In this document: piece by piece, positions 1 to 7,653 of the stretch
Layout of the letters: every line of letters starts with the position of its first letter
How positions within the stretch are numbered: the stretch's first letter is position 1
NCBI GenBank assembly: GCA_910583795.1
Contig: CAJTZQ010000040.1
Coordinates: 1-32,187 of the forward strand
Direction of reading: 5' to 3'
Origin: an uncultured Muribaculaceae bacterium
GTDB lineage: Bacteria; Bacteroidota; Bacteroidia; Bacteroidales; Muribaculaceae
DNA: 32,187 bases
Notes under the pieces: model-generated
Databases searched by the model: none
What the model was told of the DNA's origin: nothing
What the model saw: the letters and a program-made list of their open reading frames with translations, nothing else
Made by a program: the position numbers and the translations under genes

Positions 1-60
1 AATGTCTTCTTTCTAAGGGACCATAAAAGTGTCAACGATCTCATGAGCTACGACAACTAA
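1..60 (+). CDS. C-terminal end of an unidentified protein (partial)
   Basis: Frame 1 is open from the window edge to a TAA at 58-60 and encodes 19 residues ending in NDLMSYDN. The mixed polar/hydrophobic composition looks like a normal protein end, and non-coding repeat DNA starts right after it. The piece is too short to assign a family. It could be an accidental open frame, since 19 codons prove little. Confidence 0.4.
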   Translation, partial: NVFFLRDHKSVNDLMSYDN

Positions 61-102
61 TTCCTAATTGATCCAAACCCAAGACCATTTAATAAGAAAA
101 TT

Positions 103-252
103 CAACTTTCGCTTGCGAAAGTTGAGGTTATGAGGTTAGAAGGTTAAAAGTTTAATATCCAATTGTGGAAAGATATCCGGCATCGTTAGATATTATCTAT
201 AGATATAACCCTTTAACCTCCAAACCTTAAGTGAGCTTGCGAAACTTAAATA
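103..252. repeat. Composite intergenic repeat, long copy upstream of greA
   Basis: The block begins with a perfect 10-bp hairpin (CAACTTTCGC at 103-112, GCGAAAGTTG at 115-124). A GGTTA-rich stretch follows, then a central CAATTGTGG-like core near 161-169, a TATAACCCTTTAACC stretch near 201-217, and a right end reading GAGCTTGCGAAACTTAAA. The same order of parts recurs at 12323-12478, and the same right end recurs upstream of adk near 19800. The block fills the 224 bases between the partial gene and greA. No transposase is present, so it is a short non-autonomous repeat of unknown origin. Confidence 0.7.
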
Positions 253-284
253 AGAAAATATAAATTAAACACCTTAAAATAATT

Positions 285-749
285 ATGGCAACTTATCTAA
301 CCCAAGAAGGGTATGACAAAAAAATGAAGGAGCTCGCTGAACTTGAGGCTCAGCGACCCATGATCAAACAGGCAATAGCCGAGGCTCGCGATAAAGGCGA
401 CCTTTCGGAAAATGCCGAATATGATGCCGCAAAAGAGGCGCAGGGGATGCTCGAGATGAAGATTTCTAAAATCAAGGAGCTGATTGCCACTGCGAGAATC
501 ATTGACGACAGCAAACTTAACACGGAAGTGATTCAGCTTCTTAACAAGGTCACAATTAAGAATGTGAAAAACGGTATGACCGTGGCATATACAATCGTGA
601 CAGAAAATGAGGCTAATCTTCGTGAAGGAAAGATTGCATCCACCACCCCTATCGCGCAGGGCCTTCTCGGCCATAAGGTGGGCGACAAGGTGAAAGTGAA
701 AGCACCTGTGGGTGAGCTTGAGTTTGAGGTGATCAAAATTGAAATCTGA
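285..749 (+). CDS. greA: Transcription elongation factor GreA
   Basis: GreA binds the secondary channel of RNA polymerase and stimulates cleavage of backtracked transcripts. The 154-residue length is normal for the family. Residues 1-75 form the N-terminal coiled coil; its tip carries the conserved DKGDLSENAEY segment (residues 36-46), with the acidic tip residues D39 and E42. The C-terminal half (about 80-154) is the FKBP-like domain that ends in LEFEVIKIEI. ATG 285 is the only start giving the full coiled coil. The leader is A/T-rich with no strong Shine-Dalgarno, as is usual in Bacteroidota. The stop lies one base before the start of the HIT gene, so the two are probably co-transcribed and translationally coupled. 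The upstream region holds a composite hairpin repeat rather than a recognisable promoter. Confidence 0.97.
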   Translation: MATYLTQEGYDKKMKELAELEAQRPMIKQAIAEARDKGDLSENAEYDAAKEAQGMLEMKISKIKELIATARIIDDSKLNTEVIQLLNKVTIKNVKNGMTVAYTIVTENEANLREGKIASTTPIAQGLLGHKVGDKVKVKAPVGELEFEVIKIEI

Positions 750-750
750 T

Positions 751-1146
751 ATGACTATCTTTTCTAAAATAATAGCCGGGGAGATTCCTTCATACAAGGT
801 GGCTGAAGACGACAGATATTACGCCTTCCTTGACATCAATCCGGTCAATTGGGGGCACACTCTTGTGGTTCCCAAGGAGGAGACTGATTATATCTTCGAT
901 CTTGACGACGATACTCTCGGCGGCATGATGGTCTTCGCAAAGAAAGTTGCTGCGGCCATTAAGAAGGCGGTTCCCTGCACAAAAGTCGGGGTGGCTGTCC
1001 TCGGTCTTGAAGTGCCGCATGCCCACATCCATCTTATTCCTATTCAACAGGAAGGGGATATGGATTTCAAAAACAAGATTTCAAATCCAGACCCTGAGAA
1101 GATGAGATTTATCTGCGAAGAAATAAGCAGTAATTTCGAGTCTTGA
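751..1146 (+). CDS. HIT-family nucleotide-binding hydrolase
   Basis: This is a histidine-triad protein of the Hint/HinT type. Such enzymes hydrolyse nucleoside phosphoramidates and related purine nucleotide conjugates in the cytoplasm. The active-site triad H90-A-H92-I-H94 is intact, within the block VPHAHIHLIPI. The N-terminal segment IFSKIIAGEIPSYK is the typical family opening. I place the start at ATG 751, giving 131 residues: the frame is open upstream only to a TTG at 739, which would overlap greA, while 751 begins exactly at the conserved MTIFSKI and lies one base after the greA stop. greA plus HIT is a common Bacteroidales pair. The physiological substrate cannot be read from the sequence. 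Confidence 0.95.
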   Translation: MTIFSKIIAGEIPSYKVAEDDRYYAFLDINPVNWGHTLVVPKEETDYIFDLDDDTLGGMMVFAKKVAAAIKKAVPCTKVGVAVLGLEVPHAHIHLIPIQQEGDMDFKNKISNPDPEKMRFICEEISSNFES

Positions 1147-1238
1147 TAAGATTATAAGATTTATAAGATTTATAAGATTTATAAGATTTATAAGATTTAT
1201 AAGACTTATAAGATTTATAAGACTTATAAGTCTTATAC
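1147..1238. repeat. Tandem 9-bp array (TTATAAGAT)n
   Basis: Right after the HIT stop codon, the 9-bp unit TTATAAGAT is repeated about ten times. The last copies carry the variant TTATAAGAC, and the array ends in an inverted TCTTATACG. Nine bases is a multiple of three, but no reading frame of a neighbour enters the array. It looks like a slippage-prone microsatellite whose copy number may vary between strains. Confidence 0.85.
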
Positions 1239-1260
1239 GATTTAAATAATCATAAAAGCC

Positions 1261-1300
1261 AAAAAATAAAGCTGCATCAGCTGATGCAGCTTTATTTTTT
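1261..1300. terminator. Bidirectional intrinsic terminator
   Basis: A perfect palindrome is centred at 1280/1281. The GC-rich core AGCTGCATCAG/CTGATGCAGCT is flanked by A6 on the left and T6 on the right, so it can end transcripts from both sides. It lies between the convergent HIT gene and the C69 peptidase gene, whose stop codon is at 1311. Confidence 0.93.
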
Positions 1301-1310
1301 TGGTCTTATG

Positions 1311-2960
1311 CTATTTTTTCAGTTTGAAGTGTTCCCCGTTTTCTTTCACGATGTTTTCGTAATATTTTTTGTCATAGCCGGGGAATGACGGATATACGGG
1401 AAGACCGTATTCGCTTTTGATGAAATTACCGTCAGCATCGGTCTTTTTCATATTGCCGTCCATGAATTTCACAAACAGATATTGCCCGAGATCCCTATAG
1501 GCGTCAGTCGCTTCTTTTGCTATGGCTTTCCCTTCGTTGTTTACGCTTGCCACAAGAGCATCCTTTTTCCCGCTGTTGAGCATTGCTATCAATTCCTTTT
1601 CGCGTTCCGGGCGTGAAGAGATGAATTTCTTCTCAAGCCCACTCTGCACTTTGCGGATGTCGGGAATCATGAGATCGTAACGGTTGTAAGCCTGATTTGC
1701 CACCCAGTTTGTCATCCAGAAATTGGAATCAAAAGAGAAAGTGTTGACATCTCCGTGCGCAAGTTCAGCAGGAACTTCAGTCATGCAGCAATAGAAAGGC
1801 ATATAGACCGTGGTATTGGTGTCGTCTGTGCCGAACCAAAGTACTCCCCCCACTTCGTCGGGCATGTCGGCACGTGTCTGGCTTACGAAACTCCATCCGG
1901 TCTGTTGTGTGGCGATTGCGCGTTCCATTGTGTAGGTGTTGCCGTCCACTTCATATTCCATGGGTCTCCAACGATAGGGCACATGATTAGGACCCGCACC
2001 GACGTCTGAAGTCATTTCAAATGGAGTGCCTTCAAAATGATCGCGCATACTTTCCTGGATCTCTTCGAGACTCACTTTGCGGTCGGGGATAACATAGAGA
2101 GGCATAGGTTCGTTGCTGTCGTAGTTGCACCAGGCGTAATATCTGTCGGCGTCTTTGTTGAATCGGCGGAAATAGCTCCACACTCTTCCATCGCAACCCC
2201 TGCGGGTGCCTGCGTCATGAGTTGAGTAGGCGTCGGCGAAAGAGAAGTCTTCGTCTTTGCCGTTGAAGTAGCCACGTTTTTTAGCGAACGACACCACATC
2301 TTTGCTGTGCATGACGTTTTCCTTGTCTTTGAGATTGACCTTGCGGATACGCGGCTCATTTGCGTGTCCGGAAATTGCGTCGTCAGGAATACGTACGGCA
2401 ATCCAGACGGCACCTTTCTCAGCGCCTTTCCCGATCATTTCCATCACCCAGACTTCATTCTTGTCTGCAATTGAGAAAGACTCCCCGCTGCTTGCGTAGC
2501 CATATTTGTCGACAAGATCAGTCATGACTTTGATTGCTTCTCTTGCTGTTTTGGAGCGTTCGAGAGCTATCTGGATCAAAGATCCGTAGTCGATGATTGA
2601 ATTGCCGGTGGTATCTACCAGTTCTTCATGACCGCCCCAGGTGCTTTCCCCTATAGCCACTTGAAATTCGTTGATATTGCCGATCACGTTGTATGTCTCG
2701 GCAGGCTGGGGGATTTCCCCGAGGGGTTTGGAAGTATCCCACTCCACAACTTTTCTCATTGCTCCCGGGGCATGCTTTGCTGCGGGGGTATGAGTCAGCA
2801 TTCCATAGAGGTTATGGGAGTCGGCGGAATAAGTCATAAACACGGAGCCATCGGTCGTGGCTTTTCTGCCTGCAATAAGATTTGTACAGGCGAGAGTGTC
2901 TGTCGTTGTAATTCCGGCGACAGACATCAAAAGTGCTAAGGATAAAGAAATTCGTTTCAT
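1311..2960 (-). CDS. Exported C69-family dipeptidase (PepD-like)
   Basis: This is a secreted or periplasmic dipeptidase of peptidase family C69, an N-terminal-nucleophile hydrolase. Residues 1-24 form a signal peptide (MKRISLSLALLMSVAGI...TLA) and the mature chain would begin at C25 in the motif ACTNLIAGRKATTDGS. In this family that Cys is the catalytic nucleophile, exposed by processing. Later blocks typical of the family are visible: IGESTWGG, GSLIQIALERSKTAREAI, GESFSIADKNEVWVMEMIGKG and TRRGCDGRVWSYF. The 549-residue length fits the long Bacteroidales members. The gene is monocistronic, faces the HIT gene and ends at the shared terminator. Bacteroidales that ferment peptides use such enzymes to finish digestion of imported oligopeptides, which is the likely role. 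A lipobox reading (T-L-A-C) is non-canonical and less likely. Confidence 0.93.
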   Translation of the reverse strand: MKRISLSLALLMSVAGITTTDTLACTNLIAGRKATTDGSVFMTYSADSHNLYGMLTHTPAAKHAPGAMRKVVEWDTSKPLGEIPQPAETYNVIGNINEFQVAIGESTWGGHEELVDTTGNSIIDYGSLIQIALERSKTAREAIKVMTDLVDKYGYASSGESFSIADKNEVWVMEMIGKGAEKGAVWIAVRIPDDAISGHANEPRIRKVNLKDKENVMHSKDVVSFAKKRGYFNGKDEDFSFADAYSTHDAGTRRGCDGRVWSYFRRFNKDADRYYAWCNYDSNEPMPLYVIPDRKVSLEEIQESMRDHFEGTPFEMTSDVGAGPNHVPYRWRPMEYEVDGNTYTMERAIATQQTGWSFVSQTRADMPDEVGGVLWFGTDDTNTTVYMPFYCCMTEVPAELAHGDVNTFSFDSNFWMTNWVANQAYNRYDLMIPDIRKVQSGLEKKFISSRPEREKELIAMLNSGKKDALVASVNNEGKAIAKEATDAYRDLGQYLFVKFMDGNMKKTDADGNFIKSEYGLPVYPSFPGYDKKYYENIVKENGEHFKLKK

Positions 2961-2996
2961 GTCACGAAGTTACAACAAATCATTGAGATTTGCAAG

Positions 2997-3028
2997 TTTG
3001 GCTGGGTGGGAATTATTTACTATCTTTG
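2997..3028 (+). promoter_or_regulatory. Bacteroidota-type promoter for the DEAD-box helicase
   Basis: TTTG at 2997-3000, a 20-nt spacer and TATCTTTG at 3021-3028 match the TTTG-N19/21-TAnnTTTG consensus exactly. Transcription should start near 3035, leaving a leader of about 140 nt before the ATG at 3176. A 7-bp hairpin (CAACTAT/ATAGTTG, 3038-3056) lies at the very 5' end of that leader. Confidence 0.8.
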
Positions 3029-3148
3029 CATGAAATTCAACTATTTGCAATAGTTGTTGGTTATAAAACTGAAAGGTTAAATCTTGATGAAGAGTTGCCC
3101 AAAATTTAGACATAAGATATAACCATGTCTTTTATAACCTTATAACAC

Positions 3149-3163
3149 TTTCGCTTTGCGAAA
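3149..3163. repeat. Hairpin of the intergenic repeat family, before the helicase start
   Basis: TTTCGC at 3149-3154 and GCGAAA at 3158-3163 form a 6-bp stem, preceded by TATAACCTTATAAC, the tract that accompanies most copies in this window. It ends 12 nt before the ATG of the helicase gene, so it would lie in the mRNA leader close to the ribosome-binding region. Confidence 0.6.
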
Positions 3164-3175
3164 ATAATAAAGAAT

Positions 3176-5065
3176 ATGGACGAAAATAATGTAGCAAGAT
3201 CGTTTGAGGATCTTGGAGTAGAGCCGCGGTTGCTGAAAGCTATCGGGGAACTTGGTTTTGAATCCCCGATGCCTATTCAGGAGATGGTGATTCCGCATCT
3301 TCTTGAGAAAGACGGTGATGTGGTCGGACTTGCCCAGACGGGCACAGGTAAGACCGCGGCATTCGGTTTGCCGGTGCTTCAACGCATCGATGCAGATAAA
3401 AATGTGCCTCAGGCACTTATAATAGCCCCGACACGCGAGCTTTGTCTCCAGATAGCCGGTGACCTTGCCGACTTCTCAAAATATATCGACAACCTTAAGA
3501 TTCTTCCTGTCTACGGCGGCTCGAGCATAGACAGCCAGATCCGCACGTTGCGAAAAGGCGTGCAGGTGGTTGTCGCCACTCCGGGACGATTGATCGATCT
3601 TATAAAACGCGGAGAGGTGGATCTTTCGGGAGTGCATACAGTGATTCTTGATGAAGCCGACGAGATGCTCAACATGGGCTTCCTCGATGATATCAAGGAG
3701 ATTCTCACCCACGTCCCCGAACAGCGCAAGATGCTTATGTTTTCCGCCACGATGCCTAAGGAGATTGCGGGAATAGCAAAAGATTTCATGCATGATCCGG
3801 TGGAATTTGTGGCAGGCAACAAAAATGAAGGTGCCAAGAATGTGCGCCATATATATTATATGGTGAAGGCACACGATAAATATCTTGCCCTAAAAAGGGT
3901 TGCCGACAATAATCCCGATATATACGGTATTATTTTCTGTCGCACCCGCAAGGAGACCCAGGAGATAGCAGACAAACTGATTGCCGACGGATATAATGCC
4001 GACTGTCTTCACGGAGATCTTTCGCAGGCTCAGCGCGACCTTGCGATGAAGAAATTCCGCGACCACGTCACCCAGCTTCTTGTAGCCACGGATGTTGCGG
4101 CAAGAGGTCTTGACGTTGATGATCTCACCCACGTGATAAATTATGGTCTTCCGGACGATGTGGCTGTCTATACCCACCGTTCGGGGCGTACCGGACGTGC
4201 CAATAAAACCGGCGTCTCTGTTGCGATCATTCATTCACGCGAACGTGGCAAACTTCGTGAAATCGAGAAGAAAATAGGAAAGGAATTTGAATATAAGAAG
4301 GTTCCTACTCCTGAACACATCATTGAAAAGCAGCTTTATAACCTTGCTGACAGGCTTGAGAGGGTTCAGGTCAACGAAGATGAGATCAACAAGTATATCC
4401 CCGGAGTCAAGAAGAAGCTCGAATGGCTGTCGGAAGAAGACCTTTTGAAGCGAGTGCTTTCCCTTGAGTTTAACCGCTTGCTTCAATATTACCAGGACAT
4501 GCCGGATATCGACTTGAATGCTCCTGAAAAGGGTGAAGGTCGCGACAAGAAAAAGGATCGCGGCGATGCCAAGCATGACAAAGACCGTCGTGTGGCTGAA
4601 AATGGCTATGAACGGGTGATGGTCAACGTCGGAAAGGCTCAGGGATTTTTCCCCGGCAACCTTATGGAGCTTGTCAACAGAAATATCACCGGCTCAAAAC
4701 CGGACATCGGTAGAATCGACCTTTTGCCGCAATACACACTGTTTGATGTTCGTAAGGGGGATGCCCACAGGGTTATAGACGCCTTGAAGAATGTGGATTT
4801 CTTCGGCACCGTGATCCGTCCGGAAATAGCAACAGACAGGGACTACGCAAGAGAGGCGCGCAACAGACAGGAGAAGCGCAGGCGCAAAGGGGAGAAAGAG
4901 GAATATGCCAAACCTGCTAAGTCTCGAAAGGGAAAGTCTGAAAAAGATAAAAAATCTGACAAGGATAAAAAGGTGAAGAGGGATAAGAAGGAGAAGAAAG
5001 GCAAAAAGGAGAAGAAACCTGAATATAATGGGAACTATGAGGTCTTTTATAAAAAGAAGAAATAA
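3176..5065 (+). CDS. deaD: DEAD-box ATP-dependent RNA helicase with DbpA-type RNA-binding domain
   Basis: This enzyme unwinds RNA duplexes using ATP and probably acts in ribosome assembly and cold adaptation (DeaD/CsdA group). The N-terminal core shows motif I AQTGTGKT (residues 53-60), DEAD (159-162), SAT (190-192), and in the second RecA domain VATDVAARGLD and HRSGRTGR (334-341). Residues 478-553 (YERVMVNVGKAQGFFPGN... ending FFGTVIRPEIA) match the DbpA/CsdA RNA-binding fold. Residues about 559-629 are a very Lys/Arg/Glu-rich disordered tail, useful for loose RNA contact. Length 629 is normal for DeaD-like proteins. A consensus promoter and a roughly 140-nt leader precede it; long leaders are typical of cold-regulated helicase genes, so leader control is possible. 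The 3' end overlaps the DUF3256 gene. The deaD name is by architecture; it could also be called csdA-like. Confidence 0.93.
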   Translation: MDENNVARSFEDLGVEPRLLKAIGELGFESPMPIQEMVIPHLLEKDGDVVGLAQTGTGKTAAFGLPVLQRIDADKNVPQALIIAPTRELCLQIAGDLADFSKYIDNLKILPVYGGSSIDSQIRTLRKGVQVVVATPGRLIDLIKRGEVDLSGVHTVILDEADEMLNMGFLDDIKEILTHVPEQRKMLMFSATMPKEIAGIAKDFMHDPVEFVAGNKNEGAKNVRHIYYMVKAHDKYLALKRVADNNPDIYGIIFCRTRKETQEIADKLIADGYNADCLHGDLSQAQRDLAMKKFRDHVTQLLVATDVAARGLDVDDLTHVINYGLPDDVAVYTHRSGRTGRANKTGVSVAIIHSRERGKLREIEKKIGKEFEYKKVPTPEHIIEKQLYNLADRLERVQVNEDEINKYIPGVKKKLEWLSEEDLLKRVLSLEFNRLLQYYQDMPDIDLNAPEKGEGRDKKKDRGDAKHDKDRRVAENGYERVMVNVGKAQGFFPGNLMELVNRNITGSKPDIGRIDLLPQYTLFDVRKGDAHRVIDALKNVDFFGTVIRPEIATDRDYAREARNRQEKRRRKGEKEEYAKPAKSRKGKSEKDKKSDKDKKVKRDKKEKKGKKEKKPEYNGNYEVFYKKKK

Positions 5066-5732
5066 TTTCAATGCAATATTTGGTAAGGCAATGATCATGG
5101 CGTTAGCTATGATTGTTGCCTTGCCGTGTTTAGCTGCAGAAGATGAAAAGAATGCCGGCAAATTTGCCGTGCGCGATCTTTTTGTAGAGCTGCAGAGTCC
5201 GGCTCTTGAGATTTTAAAGAAGACCACGCGTCTTGATATGCTTGATTATTGGGATGCCGACAGTGTCTACAAGGCGACGAACGCGATGGAAGGTCTGTCG
5301 TGGCTTGAAGCTGTCACTCCCGGATATCTCAAGCTTCACATCACTCCTGTAAGCACCCTGGAATTGAAAGTGCTTCCACTAAAAAAAGGGAATGTGGTGA
5401 TGTCTGTCTACACGGTTGGTGGAGACTCTCAGGCGGAAGACAGTCAGATAGATTTCTATGATGAAAAAGGGGGTAAGCTGGATGCTAAAAAATATTTTTC
5501 CGCACCCGACCTGTCGCGTTTCTTTGATATCCCAAAGGGGTCGTTGACATCGATGAAGGAGATTAGGGAGATGATCCCTTTCCCCACGGTGGCTTACTCC
5601 GCATCTCCCGACAATGACGACCTGAAGGCGAGATTGACGGTAGGGGAATATATGGATGTAGACAATTACAACATTATCAAACTTTTCCTGAAACCGGAAA
5701 TCATACTTCCTTGGAAAAATAAATACAAATAA
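5028..5732 (+). CDS. DUF3256 family exported protein
   Basis: I recognise this as a DUF3256-type protein, a family found in Bacteroidales with no known function. Residues near 20-37 form a hydrophobic export segment ending in LPCLAAED, so the mature protein is periplasmic or envelope-bound. The rest has alternating strand-like segments (VKDLFVELQSPALEILKKTTRLDML at the start, FLKPEIILPW at the end), suggesting a compact beta-rich fold. Two in-frame starts exist, ATG 5028 and ATG 5037; both lie inside the 3' end of the helicase gene (stop at 5063-5065), giving an overlap of about 30-40 nt and suggesting translational coupling. No catalytic motif is evident. Function is unknown. Confidence 0.85.
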   Translation: MGTMRSFIKRRNNFNAIFGKAMIMALAMIVALPCLAAEDEKNAGKFAVRDLFVELQSPALEILKKTTRLDMLDYWDADSVYKATNAMEGLSWLEAVTPGYLKLHITPVSTLELKVLPLKKGNVVMSVYTVGGDSQAEDSQIDFYDEKGGKLDAKKYFSAPDLSRFFDIPKGSLTSMKEIREMIPFPTVAYSASPDNDDLKARLTVGEYMDVDNYNIIKLFLKPEIILPWKNKYK

Positions 5733-5734
5733 TT

Positions 5735-5790
5735 CAACTTTCGCAAGCGCAAGTTGATAACCTATAACCCTTTTGCGATAGCAAAAATAA
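5735..5790. repeat. Double hairpin repeat (both types) before gltX
   Basis: The first hairpin is CAACTTTCGC-AA-GCGCAAGTTG (5735-5756, one mismatch). It is followed by ATAACCTATAACCC and the second hairpin TTTTGC-GATA-GCAAAA (5771-5786). Both cores of the intergenic repeat family thus occur together between the DUF3256 stop and the gltX start, with the second ending 18 nt before the ATG. Confidence 0.75.
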
Positions 5791-5804
5791 AACAAAACAA
5801 CATA

Positions 5805-7322
5805 ATGGAACGCAAAGTAAGAGTAAGATTTGCCCCGTCGCCGACGGGCCCGCTTCACATAGGCGGTGTGCGCACCGCTCTATATAATTATATTTTCGCC
5901 CGCCAGAACGGAGGCGACATGATCCTTCGTATTGAAGACACCGACAGCCGACGTTTTGTGCCGGGTGCCGAAGACTATATCAACGACGCCTTACATTGGC
6001 TTGGTATCAGTTTTGATGAAGGTGTGCGCGAAGGTGGAAACTTCGGTCCTTACAAGCAGAGCGAGAGAAAGGATATATATAAGGAGTATGTAGGAAAACT
6101 TCTCGACGCCGGCAAGGCTTATATCGCATTCGACACTCCGGAAGAACTGGAGGCGGCTCGTCAGTCAGTTCCCAACTTTCAGTATGATGCGCATACCCGC
6201 GGAAACATGCGCAACTCGTTGACAATGCCTAAAGAGGAGGTCGACAAGTTGATTGCCGATGGCGTTCAGTATGTAGTGCGCTTCAAGATAGATCCTGACC
6301 GCGACGTGGTTGTCAACGATCTGATCCGTGGCAAGGTCACGATCAATAGTAACATCCTTGACGACAAGGTGCTCTACAAAAGTGCCGACAATCTTCCTAC
6401 ATATCATCTTGCCAACATCGTCGACGACCATCTGATGGAGGTCAGCCACGTGATCCGTGGTGAGGAATGGCTTCCCTCCGCTCCTCTTCATGTGTTGCTT
6501 TATGAAGCTTTCGGATGGACCGACACCATGCCCCAGTTCGTGCATCTACCCTTGCTGCTGAAACCTGTGGGTAACGGCAAGTTGTCAAAGCGCGACGGTG
6601 ATAAACTCGGTTTCCCCGTGTTCCTTCTTGAATGGAAAGATCCCGAGACCGGAGAAATCTCTTCAGGCTATCGTGAGAAGGGTTATTTGCCGGAAGCGGT
6701 CGTTAACTTCCTCGCATTGCTCGGATGGAATCCCGGCGATGACAGCGAGATGATGTCGATGGACGATCTTATCCGCAAATTCTCTTTTGAGCACTGTTCG
6801 AAGAGCGGTGCGAAGTTCGATTATAAAAAGGGCATTTGGTTTAATCATGAATATATCGGCAAAGCAGACAATGCGGTTCTCGCTCAGCTCCTGATGCCTA
6901 TACTTGTTGAAAACGGAATCGAAAATGCAGATCCGGAATATGTGGCAAAGGCTGTGGGAATGGTGAAAGGTCGTGCGGATCTTATCGGCGATCTCTGGAC
7001 ACAAGGCGATTTCTTCTTCCGCGCACCGGAGACATACGCAGAGAAGGATGTGAAAAAACGTTGGAGTGCCGAGACCCCTGCAATCATGGAGGAGCTTATC
7101 GGAGTTCTCGAAGGAATCGACGATATGACTTCAGCAAATGCAGAAAGGATTGTGCTTGACTGGATTGCAGAGAAGGGTTATCATCTTGGCAATGTAATGA
7201 ATGCGTTCCGCCTTGCAGTTGTTGGAGCTTGCCGCGGTCCTCACATGTTTGATATCACCGAACTTATGCCTAAAGAGGAGGTGATCGCCCGCATCCGCCG
7301 CGCCATCGCCAACATTAATTAA
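5805..7322 (+). CDS. gltX: Glutamate--tRNA ligase
   Basis: This class I aminoacyl-tRNA synthetase charges tRNA-Glu with glutamate. The N-terminal Rossmann fold opens with VRVRFAPSPTGPLHIGG; the HIGH signature is HIGG at residues 18-21. The KMSKS-type loop is KLSKR at residues 259-263. Between them are the family blocks RIEDTDSRRF and VIRGEEWLPSAPLH. The C-terminal anticodon-binding domain follows, ending at IRRAIANIN. I place the start at ATG 5805 (505 residues): the frame is open upstream to 5754, but that extension (MITYNPFAIAKIKQNN) is encoded by the repeat hairpin DNA and is not part of the conserved family. The gene ends at a strong terminator. Confidence 0.97.
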   Translation: MERKVRVRFAPSPTGPLHIGGVRTALYNYIFARQNGGDMILRIEDTDSRRFVPGAEDYINDALHWLGISFDEGVREGGNFGPYKQSERKDIYKEYVGKLLDAGKAYIAFDTPEELEAARQSVPNFQYDAHTRGNMRNSLTMPKEEVDKLIADGVQYVVRFKIDPDRDVVVNDLIRGKVTINSNILDDKVLYKSADNLPTYHLANIVDDHLMEVSHVIRGEEWLPSAPLHVLLYEAFGWTDTMPQFVHLPLLLKPVGNGKLSKRDGDKLGFPVFLLEWKDPETGEISSGYREKGYLPEAVVNFLALLGWNPGDDSEMMSMDDLIRKFSFEHCSKSGAKFDYKKGIWFNHEYIGKADNAVLAQLLMPILVENGIENADPEYVAKAVGMVKGRADLIGDLWTQGDFFFRAPETYAEKDVKKRWSAETPAIMEELIGVLEGIDDMTSANAERIVLDWIAEKGYHLGNVMNAFRLAVVGACRGPHMFDITELMPKEEVIARIRRAIANIN

Positions 7323-7370
7323 ACATAAGGACAAAGGAATAGAATGGAATAGGGAAAATAAACAAAAGAA

Positions 7371-7411
7371 CAAAAGGACATAAGTTTATAAAAATATCTT
7401 ATGTCCTTTTG
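7371..7411 (+). terminator. Intrinsic terminator after gltX
   Basis: CAAAAGGACATAAG (7371-7384) and CTTATGTCCTTTTG (7398-7411) form a perfect 14-bp stem with a 13-nt loop, flanked by A and T runs. An outer, weaker pairing (AAACATAAGGACAAA near 7321 with TTTGTCTTTATGTTT near 7409) encloses it. It lies about 50 nt after the gltX stop. Confidence 0.8.
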
Positions 7412-7460
7412 TCTTTATGTTTATTTATGTTCTTATGTTTATTTGATGATATAGGGGTAT

Positions 7461-7527
7461 AAAAAAATTGATTGTCATCCCGACAACCAATCTTCTGTTA
7501 ACCTTAAAATCTAATACCATGAAAAAC
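7461..7527 (-). ncRNA. Candidate small RNA with promoter -7 box and intrinsic terminator
   Basis: On the minus strand a TAATTTTG box (7541-7534) would start transcription near 7527. About 35 nt further on, a 10-bp hairpin (ATTGGTTGTC, 7491-7482; GACAATCAAT, 7476-7467; loop GGGAT) is followed at once by six T residues (7466-7461), the form of an intrinsic terminator. One stem position is a G-U pair in minus-strand RNA but an A-C mismatch in plus-strand RNA, which favours the minus strand. The product would be about 67 nt with no good ORF. No -33 box is evident, which weakens the case. The rest of the 330-base gap between gltX and the DUF2461 gene is A/T-rich without other clear structure. Confidence 0.4.
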
Positions 7528-7653
7528 TCACTGCAAAATTACAAAATATTTTTCAAAATATGCTTTATAACATGAAAAATATTTATGATTTAACATTGAT
7601 TAACAATTTGAATTTATAATTTACGAATAATTTACGCAAATATTCAAATTTTT

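Noticed and set aside
2886..2960. Lipoprotein signal in the C69 peptidase (T-L-A-C25)
   Set aside because: The -3 residue is Thr and C25 matches the family's catalytic Cys, so cleavage that exposes the nucleophile explains the motif better.
7519..7575. An 18-residue plus-strand frame starting MKNSLQNYK after TTAACCTTAAAATCTAATACC
   Set aside because: It could be a leader peptide, but its composition is A/T-driven, and the terminator and -7 box point to a minus-strand small RNA instead. Kept only as an alternative.
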